Part shown: in pieces, positions 51,916 through 59,422 of the stretch
Layout: every line of letters begins with the position of its first letter
Position numbering within the stretch: position 1 is the first letter of the stretch
From: Cohnella sp. SGD-V74
GTDB lineage: Bacteria > Bacillota > Bacilli > Paenibacillales > Paenibacillaceae
Reading direction: 5' to 3'
Assembly: GCF_003001675.1 (NCBI RefSeq)
Contig: NZ_PVYW01000001.1
Location: forward strand, 62,001 to 126,000
Length of the DNA: 64,000 nucleotides
Notes under the pieces: model-generated
Database searches by the model: none
Told to the model about the DNA's origin: nothing
The model's input: the letters and a program-made list of their open reading frames with translations, nothing else
Position numbers and translations under genes: made by a program

Positions 51916-51980
51916 CATTAAAGGGTAATGATAGAAATCGTCGAATTATTGATCAAAATGATGCATTTGGAGGTCGAAAA

Positions 51981-52151
51981 CTGAGGTATTATCTCGCATA
52001 TAACGGGAAACGTGTCAATGTACCGCTATCACGAGATGAAGCAATGAAGTTGCTCATGGAGACAAAGGGGGCCATTAAGGGACTGAGCATTATGGTATAC
52101 GACGAAAAAGGGAAATTCATCAGGGAGATCGGGAGGGATAGACGCCGATGA
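51981..52151 (+). CDS. Small protein with a CTG start
   Basis: A frame of 56 codons, RYYLAYNGKRVNVPLSRDEA followed by MKLLMETKGAIKGLSIMVYD, ends at TGA 52149. The only start near the strong TTGGAGGTCG ribosome site is CTG at 51981. The composition is typical of a real small protein. No family recognised. Confidence 0.5.
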   Translation: MRYYLAYNGKRVNVPLSRDEAMKLLMETKGAIKGLSIMVYDEKGKFIREIGRDRRR

Positions 52152-52313
52152 TGGACGTTAAGCTTCCCCGCCCCACTTGTACGACATACGTAGAGCTTTT
52201 ACAAATTCATCTGATCGGTCCGGCATTCTTTTGGGGATAGCGCAATAATTTTCATGACTGTTCGCATAAGATCTAACAATCGCCATCACTCCCCTTCCAG
52301 GAGGGAAATGACA

Positions 52314-52577
52314 ATGAACAACAATTCCGAGGACGAACAACTCGCCAAGTTGAGAGACATTCAGATTGCCCGGCTCGCCTTTATCGGGGCATCCATTGCG
52401 ACTATAGGAGACGGAATTTCGACGTATGCAGCCGCTCTGGCCTTGGAAGTGCTCGAAGAGGCTAACAATCAACGATCGCAGCCCTCAAGCAGCCACTTCA
52501 AAAACCTGGATATCGCCCAAAAACAATTAGATTATTACATTCAGCAGCTGCAGCATATGAGACAGTGGATTAAATAG
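52314..52577 (+). CDS. Small hypothetical protein
   Basis: This 87-residue, mostly helical protein contains EDEQLAKLRDIQIARLAFIG, a hydrophobic patch ASIATIGDGISTYAAALALE and a coiled-coil-like tail DIAQKQLDYYIQQLQHM. ATG 52314 follows AGGAGGGAAATGACA. It sits beside the sporulation-like genes; no function assigned. Confidence 0.65.
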   Translation: MNNNSEDEQLAKLRDIQIARLAFIGASIATIGDGISTYAAALALEVLEEANNQRSQPSSSHFKNLDIAQKQLDYYIQQLQHMRQWIK

Positions 52578-52696
52578 GTCGACGATTGTTGTTCGGCTGC
52601 CGTTTACTTTGGAGCGGATTCTACACTTGTCCATTTCGTGCCGTAATAACGAAACATATACTAAGCCAATCCTATCTCACTGGAGGTGTAATCGCG

Positions 52697-52969
52697 ATGG
52701 CTTTTAAGTTGCATAATTTGGGGAGGTCCGGGGGCTTCTCGGGAGGCGCCGCGGAACGCAGCGGCGGATCGGCCGGACGTTCCGAAGGCGTTAGCGCGCG
52801 CAGCCTGGGGTCGGCCGGACGCTCCGGCGGCTCGGCTGGACGCAGCGCAGGCTCGGCTGGACGTTCCGAAGGCGTCAATGCACGCAGCTTGGGATCCGCA
52901 GGACGCTCCGGCGGCTCTGCAGGGCGCTCCGAAGGTTCGAGCGGACGAAGCGGCGGTAACCGCTCGTAA
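52697..52969 (+). CDS. Gly/Ser/Arg repeat protein, possibly spore-associated
   Basis: This 90-residue protein, after MAFKLHNLGRSGGF, is built of short repeats of SAGRSGG, GRSEGV and ARSLGSAGRS. It has no aromatic or hydrophobic core and is strongly basic. Disordered G/S/R proteins of this type occur among spore coat and RNA- or polyphosphate-binding proteins; this copy is unassigned. TGGAGGTG precedes the ATG. A CATATACTA box at 52655 (like mother-cell -10 elements) and the adjacent YjcZ-type gene point to sporulation. Confidence 0.7.
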   Translation: MAFKLHNLGRSGGFSGGAAERSGGSAGRSEGVSARSLGSAGRSGGSAGRSAGSAGRSEGVNARSLGSAGRSGGSAGRSEGSSGRSGGNRS

Positions 52970-53104
52970 TTGGACTGCGGCCGTTTGCCTGTGCATACGC
53001 GGAAAATGTCGCAATCTGTGCGATAGTACTGTCCCTATATTCATCCCGTCATAAGCTATAGGGGTGATGAGCGATCATCACAATAATCATACGGCGGTGA
53101 TAGT

Positions 53105-53197
53105 ATGAGTTACCCTATAGCTGGCGGCGGTTCCGGGGCTGCGATCGCTCTTGTTCTTTTTGTCCTCCTGGTCATCATCTTGAGAGCCGGATTCTAA
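53105..53197 (+). CDS. YjcZ-family sporulation miniprotein
   Basis: This 30-residue product has a Gly-rich head SYPIAGGGSGAA and one transmembrane helix ALVLFVLLVIILRAGF, the pattern of the YjcZ/YczN sporulation family. GGCGGTGA lies upstream of the ATG, and CATAAGCTA (53050-53058) resembles a sigma-E/K -10 element. Confidence 0.78.
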   Translation: MSYPIAGGGSGAAIALVLFVLLVIILRAGF

Positions 53198-53220
53198 TAA
53201 CGGCTTCACGCCCCACTTTC

Positions 53221-53256
53221 CCCGCAGCGCTCTCAACGAGCCTGCGGGATTTTATT
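53221..53256 (+). terminator. Terminator after the YjcZ-type gene
   Basis: CCCGCAG-GCTC with GAGCCTGCGGG, followed by ATTTTATTTG. Confidence 0.75.
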
Positions 53257-53370
53257 TGTCGTTATGCCGCCATTTTGCGAACGTCCCCGAACAAGTGCAA
53301 CCTTTTCCAACGCATCGGCGTCTACAATACCAACTAGAAGTCATTCCATTACCAAACGGAGGGGACGAAG

Positions 53371-54243
53371 ATGAAACCAAGATTTCGCAAGTCGATTTTT
53401 TTGCTCGCACTGATTGCCGTACTCAGCTTTACCACCGCCGGATCGGCTTTTGCAGGACAAGGAAGTTCGAAGGAAGCCGACAAAAAGGGGATCACCGTCG
53501 CCAAAGCGGTCAGCGCGATCGTCAAAGGGCTGGATCTGAACATCGATCATATCCGCTTCATCAAGGAGCCTAAGGCAAGCGATTATTACTCGAAAGTTAA
53601 AGATGACGCTCCTTATGCCAACGATTTTATTATCGCTCAGTTTAACGGTCTGGATCTGCCGAAAGACGTCAATCCTTCCGCCAAAGTCACTCGCGAGCAA
53701 TTCGCCAAATGGCTCTATGGCGCCCTTAGCCAAAAAGGGGAATATGCCTGGATTGAAATCTTCATTAATATCTCCGACGCGAAGCTTATTTCGGACGGTA
53801 ACATGGAGAGCATCCAGAAGCTGCTGATCGCCAAAATCTTCACACGAGACAGCAAGCAGCGTTTCCACCCTAAGAACGGGGTTACCCAAGCGCAGGCCGA
53901 TATCCTCATCGCCAGAACGGTCAAGTTTATCCGCGATGCATTGCCTATCGAAGAACCGGCGCCGTCCATTTTCAACAACGCCACGCTTTCGACCGAGAAG
54001 GTTACAGACGATGTGGTTAAAGTTACCGTTACCGCGACCGCTCCACATCCAGGGTACGGCATCGAAATTACGGGCATTTCTTTCGTGAAAGGCGAAGCGA
54101 TCATTCAGTATAGAGCGATTCTTCCCGATCCCGATAAAATGTACCCTCAAGTGCTAAGAGACATTTCCGTCTCCACGTATGTCTCGTCAGATCTCTCGCC
54201 TGTTTTGGGCGCAGAACAGCCTGCGGTTCCGTTTCCGGGGTAA
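53371..54243 (+). CDS. Secreted protein with SLH-like and PrcB-like regions
   Basis: This 290-residue exported protein has signal peptide IFLLALIAVLSFTTAGSAFA. The N-terminal half resembles degenerate S-layer homology modules (YANDFIIAQFNGLDLPKDVN, VTREQFAKWLYGALS, VTQAQADILIARTVKF). The C-terminal part is a beta domain (VKVTVTATAPHPGYGIEITG) of the kind found in PrcB-type protease-complex proteins. It may be surface-attached. AAACGGAGGGG precedes the ATG. Family assignment is tentative. Confidence 0.75.
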   Translation: MKPRFRKSIFLLALIAVLSFTTAGSAFAGQGSSKEADKKGITVAKAVSAIVKGLDLNIDHIRFIKEPKASDYYSKVKDDAPYANDFIIAQFNGLDLPKDVNPSAKVTREQFAKWLYGALSQKGEYAWIEIFINISDAKLISDGNMESIQKLLIAKIFTRDSKQRFHPKNGVTQAQADILIARTVKFIRDALPIEEPAPSIFNNATLSTEKVTDDVVKVTVTATAPHPGYGIEITGISFVKGEAIIQYRAILPDPDKMYPQVLRDISVSTYVSSDLSPVLGAEQPAVPFPG

Positions 54244-54258
54244 CTGAGAGGAGAGTAA

Positions 54259-54284
54259 GGCCGTCGGCTTGCCGGCGGTCTTTT
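54259..54284 (+). terminator. Terminator of the secreted-protein gene
   Basis: GGCCGTCGGC, two bases, GCCGGCGGTC, then TTTT. Confidence 0.75.
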
Positions 54285-54321
54285 GCGTTCCTAGCCTATG
54301 AACCGATAGGACATGATTACA

Positions 54322-54777
54322 TTATAAGTACAGTTCCATAGGATCGTTGCATAGCGTATACCCGTTCCTTGAATAGAACTCCCTGCCCTCTTCGCTCGGC
54401 CAGACGATAATGAATTCATACTTGCTTGCCGCCGCCCACTCGCGAATCGTTTGCAGGAGTTGGCTGCCGATTCCTCTCGACCGATACTCCGGGTCCGTGT
54501 AGACGTTCGTCATGTAGGCAAAGGGATAAGTAATGCGACCAGGGCGCGGCACTTTATCGATGAGTTGCATGTACATATGAGACGCAATAACCCCGTCAAC
54601 CTCTGCAATCCAAATATGCCAACGTTCGCCGCGTATCGCCTCTTCCAGAAAAGCTCGGCATTCCGTGGCAAAGAACTCGAAATCATCGCTCACTCCCGGC
54701 TGGTGCTCCAACGTGAACTCCCAGCGCATGAGAATGAGTGCATCAATGTCTCCCTCAGTGGCTTTTCGAATGTTCAT
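54322..54777 (-). CDS. GNAT-family N-acetyltransferase
   Basis: This 151-residue enzyme has the acetyl-CoA loop NVYTDPEYRSRGIGSQLLQT (about residues 91-110, Q/RxxGxG/A) and the C-terminal FIIVWPSEEGREFYSRNGYT. The substrate is unknown; the general shape is that of RimI-like or antibiotic acetyltransferases. The start lies 3 bp from the stop of the NUDIX gene, with GGAGGGC inside that gene's end, so the two are translationally coupled. Confidence 0.9.
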   Translation of the reverse strand: MNIRKATEGDIDALILMRWEFTLEHQPGVSDDFEFFATECRAFLEEAIRGERWHIWIAEVDGVIASHMYMQLIDKVPRPGRITYPFAYMTNVYTDPEYRSRGIGSQLLQTIREWAAASKYEFIIVWPSEEGREFYSRNGYTLCNDPMELYL

Positions 54778-54779
54778 GA

Positions 54780-55517
54780 CTAGCCCTCCTGCGTATCGTC
54801 TCTGAAATGAAAATGCTCATGATCCACTCCGTCCATTCCAACCAACTTGCCGCTCTTTTTATGATAATAGGGAAACATTCGATTGACAGGCAGCTTTAGC
54901 AATTGATAATTCCTATCTCGCGGCAATGCTTTCAACTCCTCTACGGCTCTTTCACGGCAAGTGTGGAGTCCTATCGGATAGAAGTTCGGAAACACGTCCG
55001 CCTGCTCTGCCACGAAAATTGCCCAAACGCACTCATCTTCCACGTTATGTACCGTGCCATTCCCCAGCACCCGTGAAGCGTGCTCTAGAATCGTAAGGTC
55101 CCGAAGAAGCATAAACTTCGTAGAATAATCCTCGCAACGATCGATCAAATTACGAAGTTGCGCGACGGCCTCTTCGAGACTCATCCACTTCACTCGCATC
55201 CCCAACTGAGTTTCCTCTTCGGTCAAAGCAGTGTTTCCCGGTTGCTTTGTCGCTTTGGCCATGTAACAATAAGAACGCTGCATGAACTGATTTCTATTTT
55301 TGTGCTCGTCGATATATCCAATCGCTTCAATGATAACAGCATCATAACCCGTTTCTTCCTTAATCTCGCGCAAGAACGCCGCTGCCCTTTCTTCGCCCTC
55401 CTCTACGCCGCCTCCAGGCAGCTTGTAAAGACTTGCGCCCGACATCTCCATCATCGCGACCTTTAGCTCATCGTTGATCAGAACGCCCCTCGAAGCGTAC
55501 CGAGACACAACTTCCAT
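54780..55517 (-). CDS. NUDIX hydrolase with a C-terminal extension
   Basis: This 245-residue protein has a NUDIX domain at about residues 8-135, with the full box GGGVEEGEERAAAFLREIKE followed by ETGYDA. The C-terminal 100 residues (GNGTVHNVEDECVWAIFVAE, PVNRMFPYYHKKSGKL) are a separate domain I do not recognise. It may hydrolyse a nucleoside-diphosphate-linked substrate. ATG 55517 is 11 nt from GGAG. The coupled acetyltransferase downstream suggests a two-step modification or resistance function. Confidence 0.82.
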   Translation of the reverse strand: MEVVSRYASRGVLINDELKVAMMEMSGASLYKLPGGGVEEGEERAAAFLREIKEETGYDAVIIEAIGYIDEHKNRNQFMQRSYCYMAKATKQPGNTALTEEETQLGMRVKWMSLEEAVAQLRNLIDRCEDYSTKFMLLRDLTILEHASRVLGNGTVHNVEDECVWAIFVAEQADVFPNFYPIGLHTCRERAVEELKALPRDRNYQLLKLPVNRMFPYYHKKSGKLVGMDGVDHEHFHFRDDTQEG

Positions 55518-55591
55518 GAACTCAGGTTCTCCACCCACAAAATCGCTGTCCGTTATGGTCTTTAGCCATTGTAAATCGTAATCCCTCCCCC

Positions 55592-55620
55592 ACCGCAGGA
55601 TTTTAAGTCCTGTGCGTCTG
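55592..55620. repeat. Left attachment-site repeat (29 bp of tRNA-Leu)
   Basis: A 29-bp stretch beginning ACCGCAGGATTTTAAG is identical and co-oriented with bases 63429-63457 of the intact tRNA-Leu gene, covering the anticodon arm. Similarity fades on both sides. This is the far att site of the island integrated in tRNA-Leu. Confidence 0.8.
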
Positions 55621-55704
55621 TCAAATCCGTTAATCCAATAATCGCTCTCTCATCGAAACATCAACGATCTCACCAGCGTATTACATATTAAGGAGCTGAT
55701 GAAT

Positions 55705-55908
55705 ATGGCCGTCTTCATTATTCTTTTCATCATACTGGCGATATTGAACATCGTCTATCCTTCCTTCGGATGGTATCTCCGATATGGTTGGGTGGTGAAA
55801 GGCGAGTCTGAGCCAAGCGAGGCTTACCTGATTATGAGCAGAGTCGGTGGAATTGTCGCACTTGTACTTTTGATTTTTGTTTTATTTTCAGGCGCTTTCA
55901 CATATTAA
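55705..55908 (+). CDS. Small DUF6199-like membrane protein
   Basis: This 67-residue protein has two transmembrane helices (VFIILFIILAILNIVY, VGGIVALVLLIFVLF) with a SFGWYLRYGWVVKGESEPSE loop, the pattern of small DUF6199 proteins. ATG 55705 is 9 nt from AAGGAG. It is the first gene inside the island's left end. Confidence 0.7.
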   Translation: MAVFIILFIILAILNIVYPSFGWYLRYGWVVKGESEPSEAYLIMSRVGGIVALVLLIFVLFSGAFTY

Positions 55909-56035
55909 AATGACTCGATAAGACTGGTGGACCCGCTGCCAATTTCTTGGATTCGAAGTCTCGTCCCCAATTCGTCCCCAACAGGAAGACGACGCTCAGC
56001 TTTCAGGATTCTGTCAGTCCGAAAAACTAATTTAA

Positions 56036-56106
56036 CAATAGAGGAGGCCCATGCTTTGGCATGGGCCTCTCACAGAACCGTAGGTGCGAGTCATCGTATA
56101 CGGCTC
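56036..56106 (-). mobile_element. 3' relic of a group II intron (domains V and VI)
   Basis: On the minus strand GAGCCGTAT (56106 downward) and CTACGGTTC form a domain V-like hairpin with the AGC triad, followed by a long stem GAGGCCCATGC/GCATGGGCCTC like domain VI, ending near CTCTATTG. No intron-encoded reverse transcriptase is present. The rest of 55909-56427 shows no gene. Confidence 0.55.
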
Positions 56107-56427
56107 TTCCAGCGCTATCCCCTCTGGGAGTGTAGTTCACATTGTACAGATCAACAAGATTGCATAGTCTCATTTCATGGAACCAAGCATTTGGCATGGC
56201 ATAGCTAATATGTGGGCTACGGGAACTTCGCCATGCATTCATCCTCAATCGCGGGAGCATTATAGAAAGCATGCTTTAGTGCGAGTTTTCGGACTTCGGT
56301 CTGTTGTGTTGTTTCCTTGGATTTCCGTCAATAATCTAAGGTTCATGATCATGAATGTGATCACGGATGTTAACTAGCATGCTTGGACATAATATTCTGA
56401 TATAATGAACTAATAAGAATCGATGAT

Positions 56428-56823
56428 CTATATCTTTGTGAACTCAACATCATGAGCTGATGTAAATTCAACTTTAATCATATCGCCTGGTTGAGCGTTA
56501 ACATGCCGATACCAGCGTCCGAATAATTTAAGATCGCCGCTTCCTTGGAATTGTTTTGCGTACTTTGTAGTAATCCCAGTACTATTATTGCGTTTTTTGG
56601 CTGATCCAGAAGCTCTAACCTTAACATTAAAGAATCCATCCGTTGAACTGCCGTTGAATATGGTTCCTGGAAGGATAGTACAAGCTTCCGCATCTGATAC
56701 TGGAATCTGAACGTAGGCTTCAAGAGGACTTCTTTGATTTACTTGTCTTGATGCACCTAAAGTTCCCCACCTTAGATGTGCATGTTTAAGTCTCACATAA
56801 AAGACATCGCCTGCTGTTGGCAT
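56428..56823 (-). CDS. Solo DNA-binding-domain protein related to the C-terminus of NgoFVII-type nucleases
   Basis: This 131-residue protein contains LRWGTLGASRQVNQRSPLEA followed by YVQIPV, STDGFFNVKVRASG, KYAKQFQGSGDLKLFGRWY and GDMIKVEFTSAHDVEFTKI. The W-G-x(n)-A-Y-[VI]-P-I start and the loop before the last strands resemble residues about 200-317 of the PLD nuclease at 61387, whose C-terminal domain is expected to be B3-like. It may thus be a free DNA-binding or specificity subunit. The alignment is by eye. ATG 56823 is taken, in frame with an earlier ATG at 56832. Confidence 0.6.
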   Translation of the reverse strand: MPTAGDVFYVRLKHAHLRWGTLGASRQVNQRSPLEAYVQIPVSDAEACTILPGTIFNGSSTDGFFNVKVRASGSAKKRNNSTGITTKYAKQFQGSGDLKLFGRWYRHVNAQPGDMIKVEFTSAHDVEFTKI

Positions 56824-56955
56824 TCGCATCACCTATCTTTCTATTCAAATGGGAATAATTACCCAAGCCATATAGCTTTATTTCGACAAAGAAAGCTGTT
56901 TTCCTTCAAGGTTTTAGCGAATTTTATCTCGTGTTGATTTTGTTTGGAGGGAACC

Positions 56956-57396
56956 ATGGCAGATAACTTAATGCCAGCAGATAGAAAGAAAAATATGCAA
57001 GCAATACGCTCAACTGGCACTAAGCTAGAGGATAGGGTCAGTAACGAACTGTGGAAAAGGGGATATAGATTTCGTAGAAATCTAAGCGGACTCTTTGGAA
57101 AACCCGACATAGCTATTAAGAAGTATAAGTTGGTTATTTTTATTGATTCATGCTATTGGCATGGTTGCGACATCCACGGTAACATGCCAAAAAGCAATCA
57201 GGAATACTGGCTTAGAAAGCTAAATCGCAACAAAGAAAGGGATCAAGAAGTAACAGAATACTATCAGAATATGGGATGGGCTATAATAAGAATCTGGGAA
57301 CATCAACTAAAGAAGGATTCGTTTGACTACACAATCAAGGAGCTTTGCTCCTCTATAGATCAAGCAAAAAGGCGAGGATTGGCCCCGCCTAATTAA
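56956..57396 (+). CDS. vsr: Vsr very-short-patch mismatch endonuclease
   Basis: This 146-residue PD-(D/E)XK-fold nickase acts on T:G mismatches made by deamination of 5-methylcytosine. Hallmarks are MPADRKKNMQAIRSTGTKLE, FGKPDIAIKKYKLVIFIDSC (catalytic Asp), CYWHGCDIHGNMPKSNQEYW (zinc-binding Cys/His) and IIRIWEHQL. GGAGGGAACC precedes ATG 56956. It is convergent with, and directly abuts, the C5 methylase gene whose sites it would repair, instead of being in the same operon as usual. Confidence 0.95.
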   Translation: MADNLMPADRKKNMQAIRSTGTKLEDRVSNELWKRGYRFRRNLSGLFGKPDIAIKKYKLVIFIDSCYWHGCDIHGNMPKSNQEYWLRKLNRNKERDQEVTEYYQNMGWAIIRIWEHQLKKDSFDYTIKELCSSIDQAKRRGLAPPN

Positions 57397-58530
57397 TCAC
57401 CTTACAACATATTCTTCTGCTTCTTCCCTTACTCTGTTTTTAACCAATGTAATCTCTTCTTCTGTATTATCGAATGTCCACTGGGCCTCGATAGAATTGT
57501 ACGGTACACCAGCAAACGTCTTTAGGATAGCTTCGACTATTACTTTTGCACCCATTGGCGGAACTGCCATCCCAATTTGTTTCCTCACCGCTTCTTTCCC
57601 GCCTAAAAACTCATAGTTATCAGGGAAAGTTTGAAGTCTAGCCCGTTCACGGTTTGTCAACGCTCGGGGAATTGCATAATGATACATATGTGTCCCACCG
57701 CCCCCGCTGCCAGTAACAGTATAGGCAGGCTTATCAGGGTGGAGGCGCTTATAAATCTGGCTGATCTTGGTCTTCTTAACATTCAATCTAAGATGTTCAG
57801 GCAACCCTTCATACCAAGCGTTTTCTCCTGGTGGAATATGTGAAAGCATTTCAATAACTTTACCTTGATGATTTGTGTACTCCTGATTTGTGGCTCTTGC
57901 TGGAATTAAAGGTTCCTCCAGTGCTTGTCTTGCAGTTCTATAATTATTAGGGCCATGGGTAGGTTCAGGTACTCTAAATCGCAACCCCAAATCCTTCCGA
58001 ATTCCCACAATAATTATCCTTTGCCTTGCTTGTGGAACACCATATTCATGAAACTTATATAAATGCGGTGTTAAGTTGTAACCTGCCTGCTCTAAGTCTG
58101 ATAGTATCTTAACAAAGGCTTCACCGTCATTAGCACTCTCAAGCCCTCCAACATTCTCGGCAATGAACCAAAGCGGTCTATGGATATTTAATACCTTAAC
58201 TCCGTAGGAGTACAACGGTCCAAAATCACCATTAAACCCCTTTTTCTCACCAACACTGCTGTAATCATTACAAGGAAACCCAAAAGAAAAAGCGTTGATT
58301 CTTGGAAGGGCTTCAATATCCAGTGTCCTTACGTCACCTTCTATAACAGATTCGGGATTCTCAGGACAAATATTATGTCTAAAGGTCTCGCATGCTGCAG
58401 GATCATAATCATTTGCCCATGAATGCTGAACTCTGAATACCTCACCTGTTGGACTTATCACTTCAGCTAGCTGAGCACCTAAAGATAGACCGCCTGGTCC
58501 GCTAAATAGCTCTCCTTTATTAAAAATCAT
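57397..58530 (-). CDS. DNA (cytosine-5)-methyltransferase
   Basis: This 377-residue modification enzyme has motif I GELFSGPGGLSLGAQLAEV, motif IV AFSFGFPCNDYSSVG (catalytic PC), motif VI FIAENVGGL, motif VIII VPQARQRIIIVGIRKD, the variable target-recognition region (about 195-290), motif IX LTNRERARLQTFPDNYEF and motif X QIGMAVPPMGAKVI. The sequence recognised cannot be read from the protein. ATG 58530 follows GGAG at 9 nt. A TATAAT in the 120-bp gap upstream may give the methylase its own promoter so that protection precedes cutting. Confidence 0.95.
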   Translation of the reverse strand: MIFNKGELFSGPGGLSLGAQLAEVISPTGEVFRVQHSWANDYDPAACETFRHNICPENPESVIEGDVRTLDIEALPRINAFSFGFPCNDYSSVGEKKGFNGDFGPLYSYGVKVLNIHRPLWFIAENVGGLESANDGEAFVKILSDLEQAGYNLTPHLYKFHEYGVPQARQRIIIVGIRKDLGLRFRVPEPTHGPNNYRTARQALEEPLIPARATNQEYTNHQGKVIEMLSHIPPGENAWYEGLPEHLRLNVKKTKISQIYKRLHPDKPAYTVTGSGGGGTHMYHYAIPRALTNRERARLQTFPDNYEFLGGKEAVRKQIGMAVPPMGAKVIVEAILKTFAGVPYNSIEAQWTFDNTEEEITLVKNRVREEAEEYVVR

Positions 58531-58650
58531 TATAATCAACTCCGTTTCTAACAAAATACAATACGAACATTGGTTCTATTATAAACTAGACTTACAAAAA
58601 AAGCAGCCCAATCAAAGAAAAGGTTTCTGGAAGTTTCTCGATTGTATCGG

Positions 58651-59385
58651 TTACTGCTTTCTCTTCCTAGGAGTCCGTGAGCTCTTAGGTTTCGTCGGGA
58701 GATTATTGTTATTGCCGTCTTGCGTGCTCTTTCTTGCACCGATGCTAATTAGCAACTCAGACAAGTTGTTTGCATCTGCAACTGCTCCGGTAATTTTGCT
58801 GTCGCCTGTAAAACATGGCACAAACACTCTGGATATAAAGTGTCCAAACGTCATGTTGGAATAACTAGCTAGTATGTTCGTTTTTATTTTCTCAGCGCCA
58901 CTTACTTCTATTGCGGGTATTACATCAAATCCGTGAATTGAAGAAACCATTACATAAGAACTCGGTGAAAAGCTTAGCATATCACTTACTTGCTTTTTTA
59001 ATAGAGCCGTATCCACTCTAACATCCATCTTGTTCTTCGTGGTGATAGTTGAATCAAGTTTGTGTTGAATAAGGATACCTTTTTCCACCCTGATCTCTGG
59101 CAAATCCATCTTAAGACTCACTATAAGATCAGCACCTATTGTAGATTCTTCTGTGCGTGGACTTAACAGCCTATGATTGAATTCAAAATCAATTCTAGTT
59201 TCTCCATCTTCAACTGGACCAAGCAGATACAGATCATTGAATAGCCCAAACCAATCAGCAACTACACCTGAACCATGTTCCTCTTTTGTTGCAAACGACT
59301 TGAAGTTCTTCTTATATCTTTTTATTGCTTGGTCAATGTGTTTTTCGATTTTAGCGATTAATGGATTGTCAGGGTTTAAGTTCAT
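58651..59385 (-). CDS. Unrecognised protein, possible PD-(D/E)XK nuclease
   Basis: This 244-residue protein has an N-terminal helix (IAKIEKHIDQAIKRYKKNF), then HGSGVVADWFGLFNDLYLLG and the segment STIGADLIVSLKMDLP followed after a short gap by GILIQHKLDS. The Asp...(Q)xK spacing is reminiscent of the PD-(D/E)XK nuclease core. The Lys/Arg-rich tail ends [13 protein letters not shown] and could touch DNA. It lies between the Z1 ATPase and the methylase in the same operon. AGGTGTAGGT precedes the ATG. The nuclease assignment is inference. Confidence 0.6.
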   Translation of the reverse strand: MNLNPDNPLIAKIEKHIDQAIKRYKKNFKSFATKEEHGSGVVADWFGLFNDLYLLGPVEDGETRIDFEFNHRLLSPRTEESTIGADLIVSLKMDLPEIRVEKGILIQHKLDSTITTKNKMDVRVDTALLKKQVSDMLSFSPSSYVMVSSIHGFDVIPAIEVSGAEKIKTNILASYSNMTFGHFISRVFVPCFTGDSKITGAVADANNLSELLISIGARKSTQDGNNNNLPTKPKSSRTPRKRKQ

Positions 59386-59422
59386 TACCTACACCTCAAT
59401 AGCGTTCTAAACCATCAGCCCT

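Noticed and set aside
48437..55591. tRNA-Val as the attachment site of a second island
   Set aside because: No duplicated piece of tRNA-Val and no integrase were found to its right, so the region's foreign origin is likely but the boundary is unproven.
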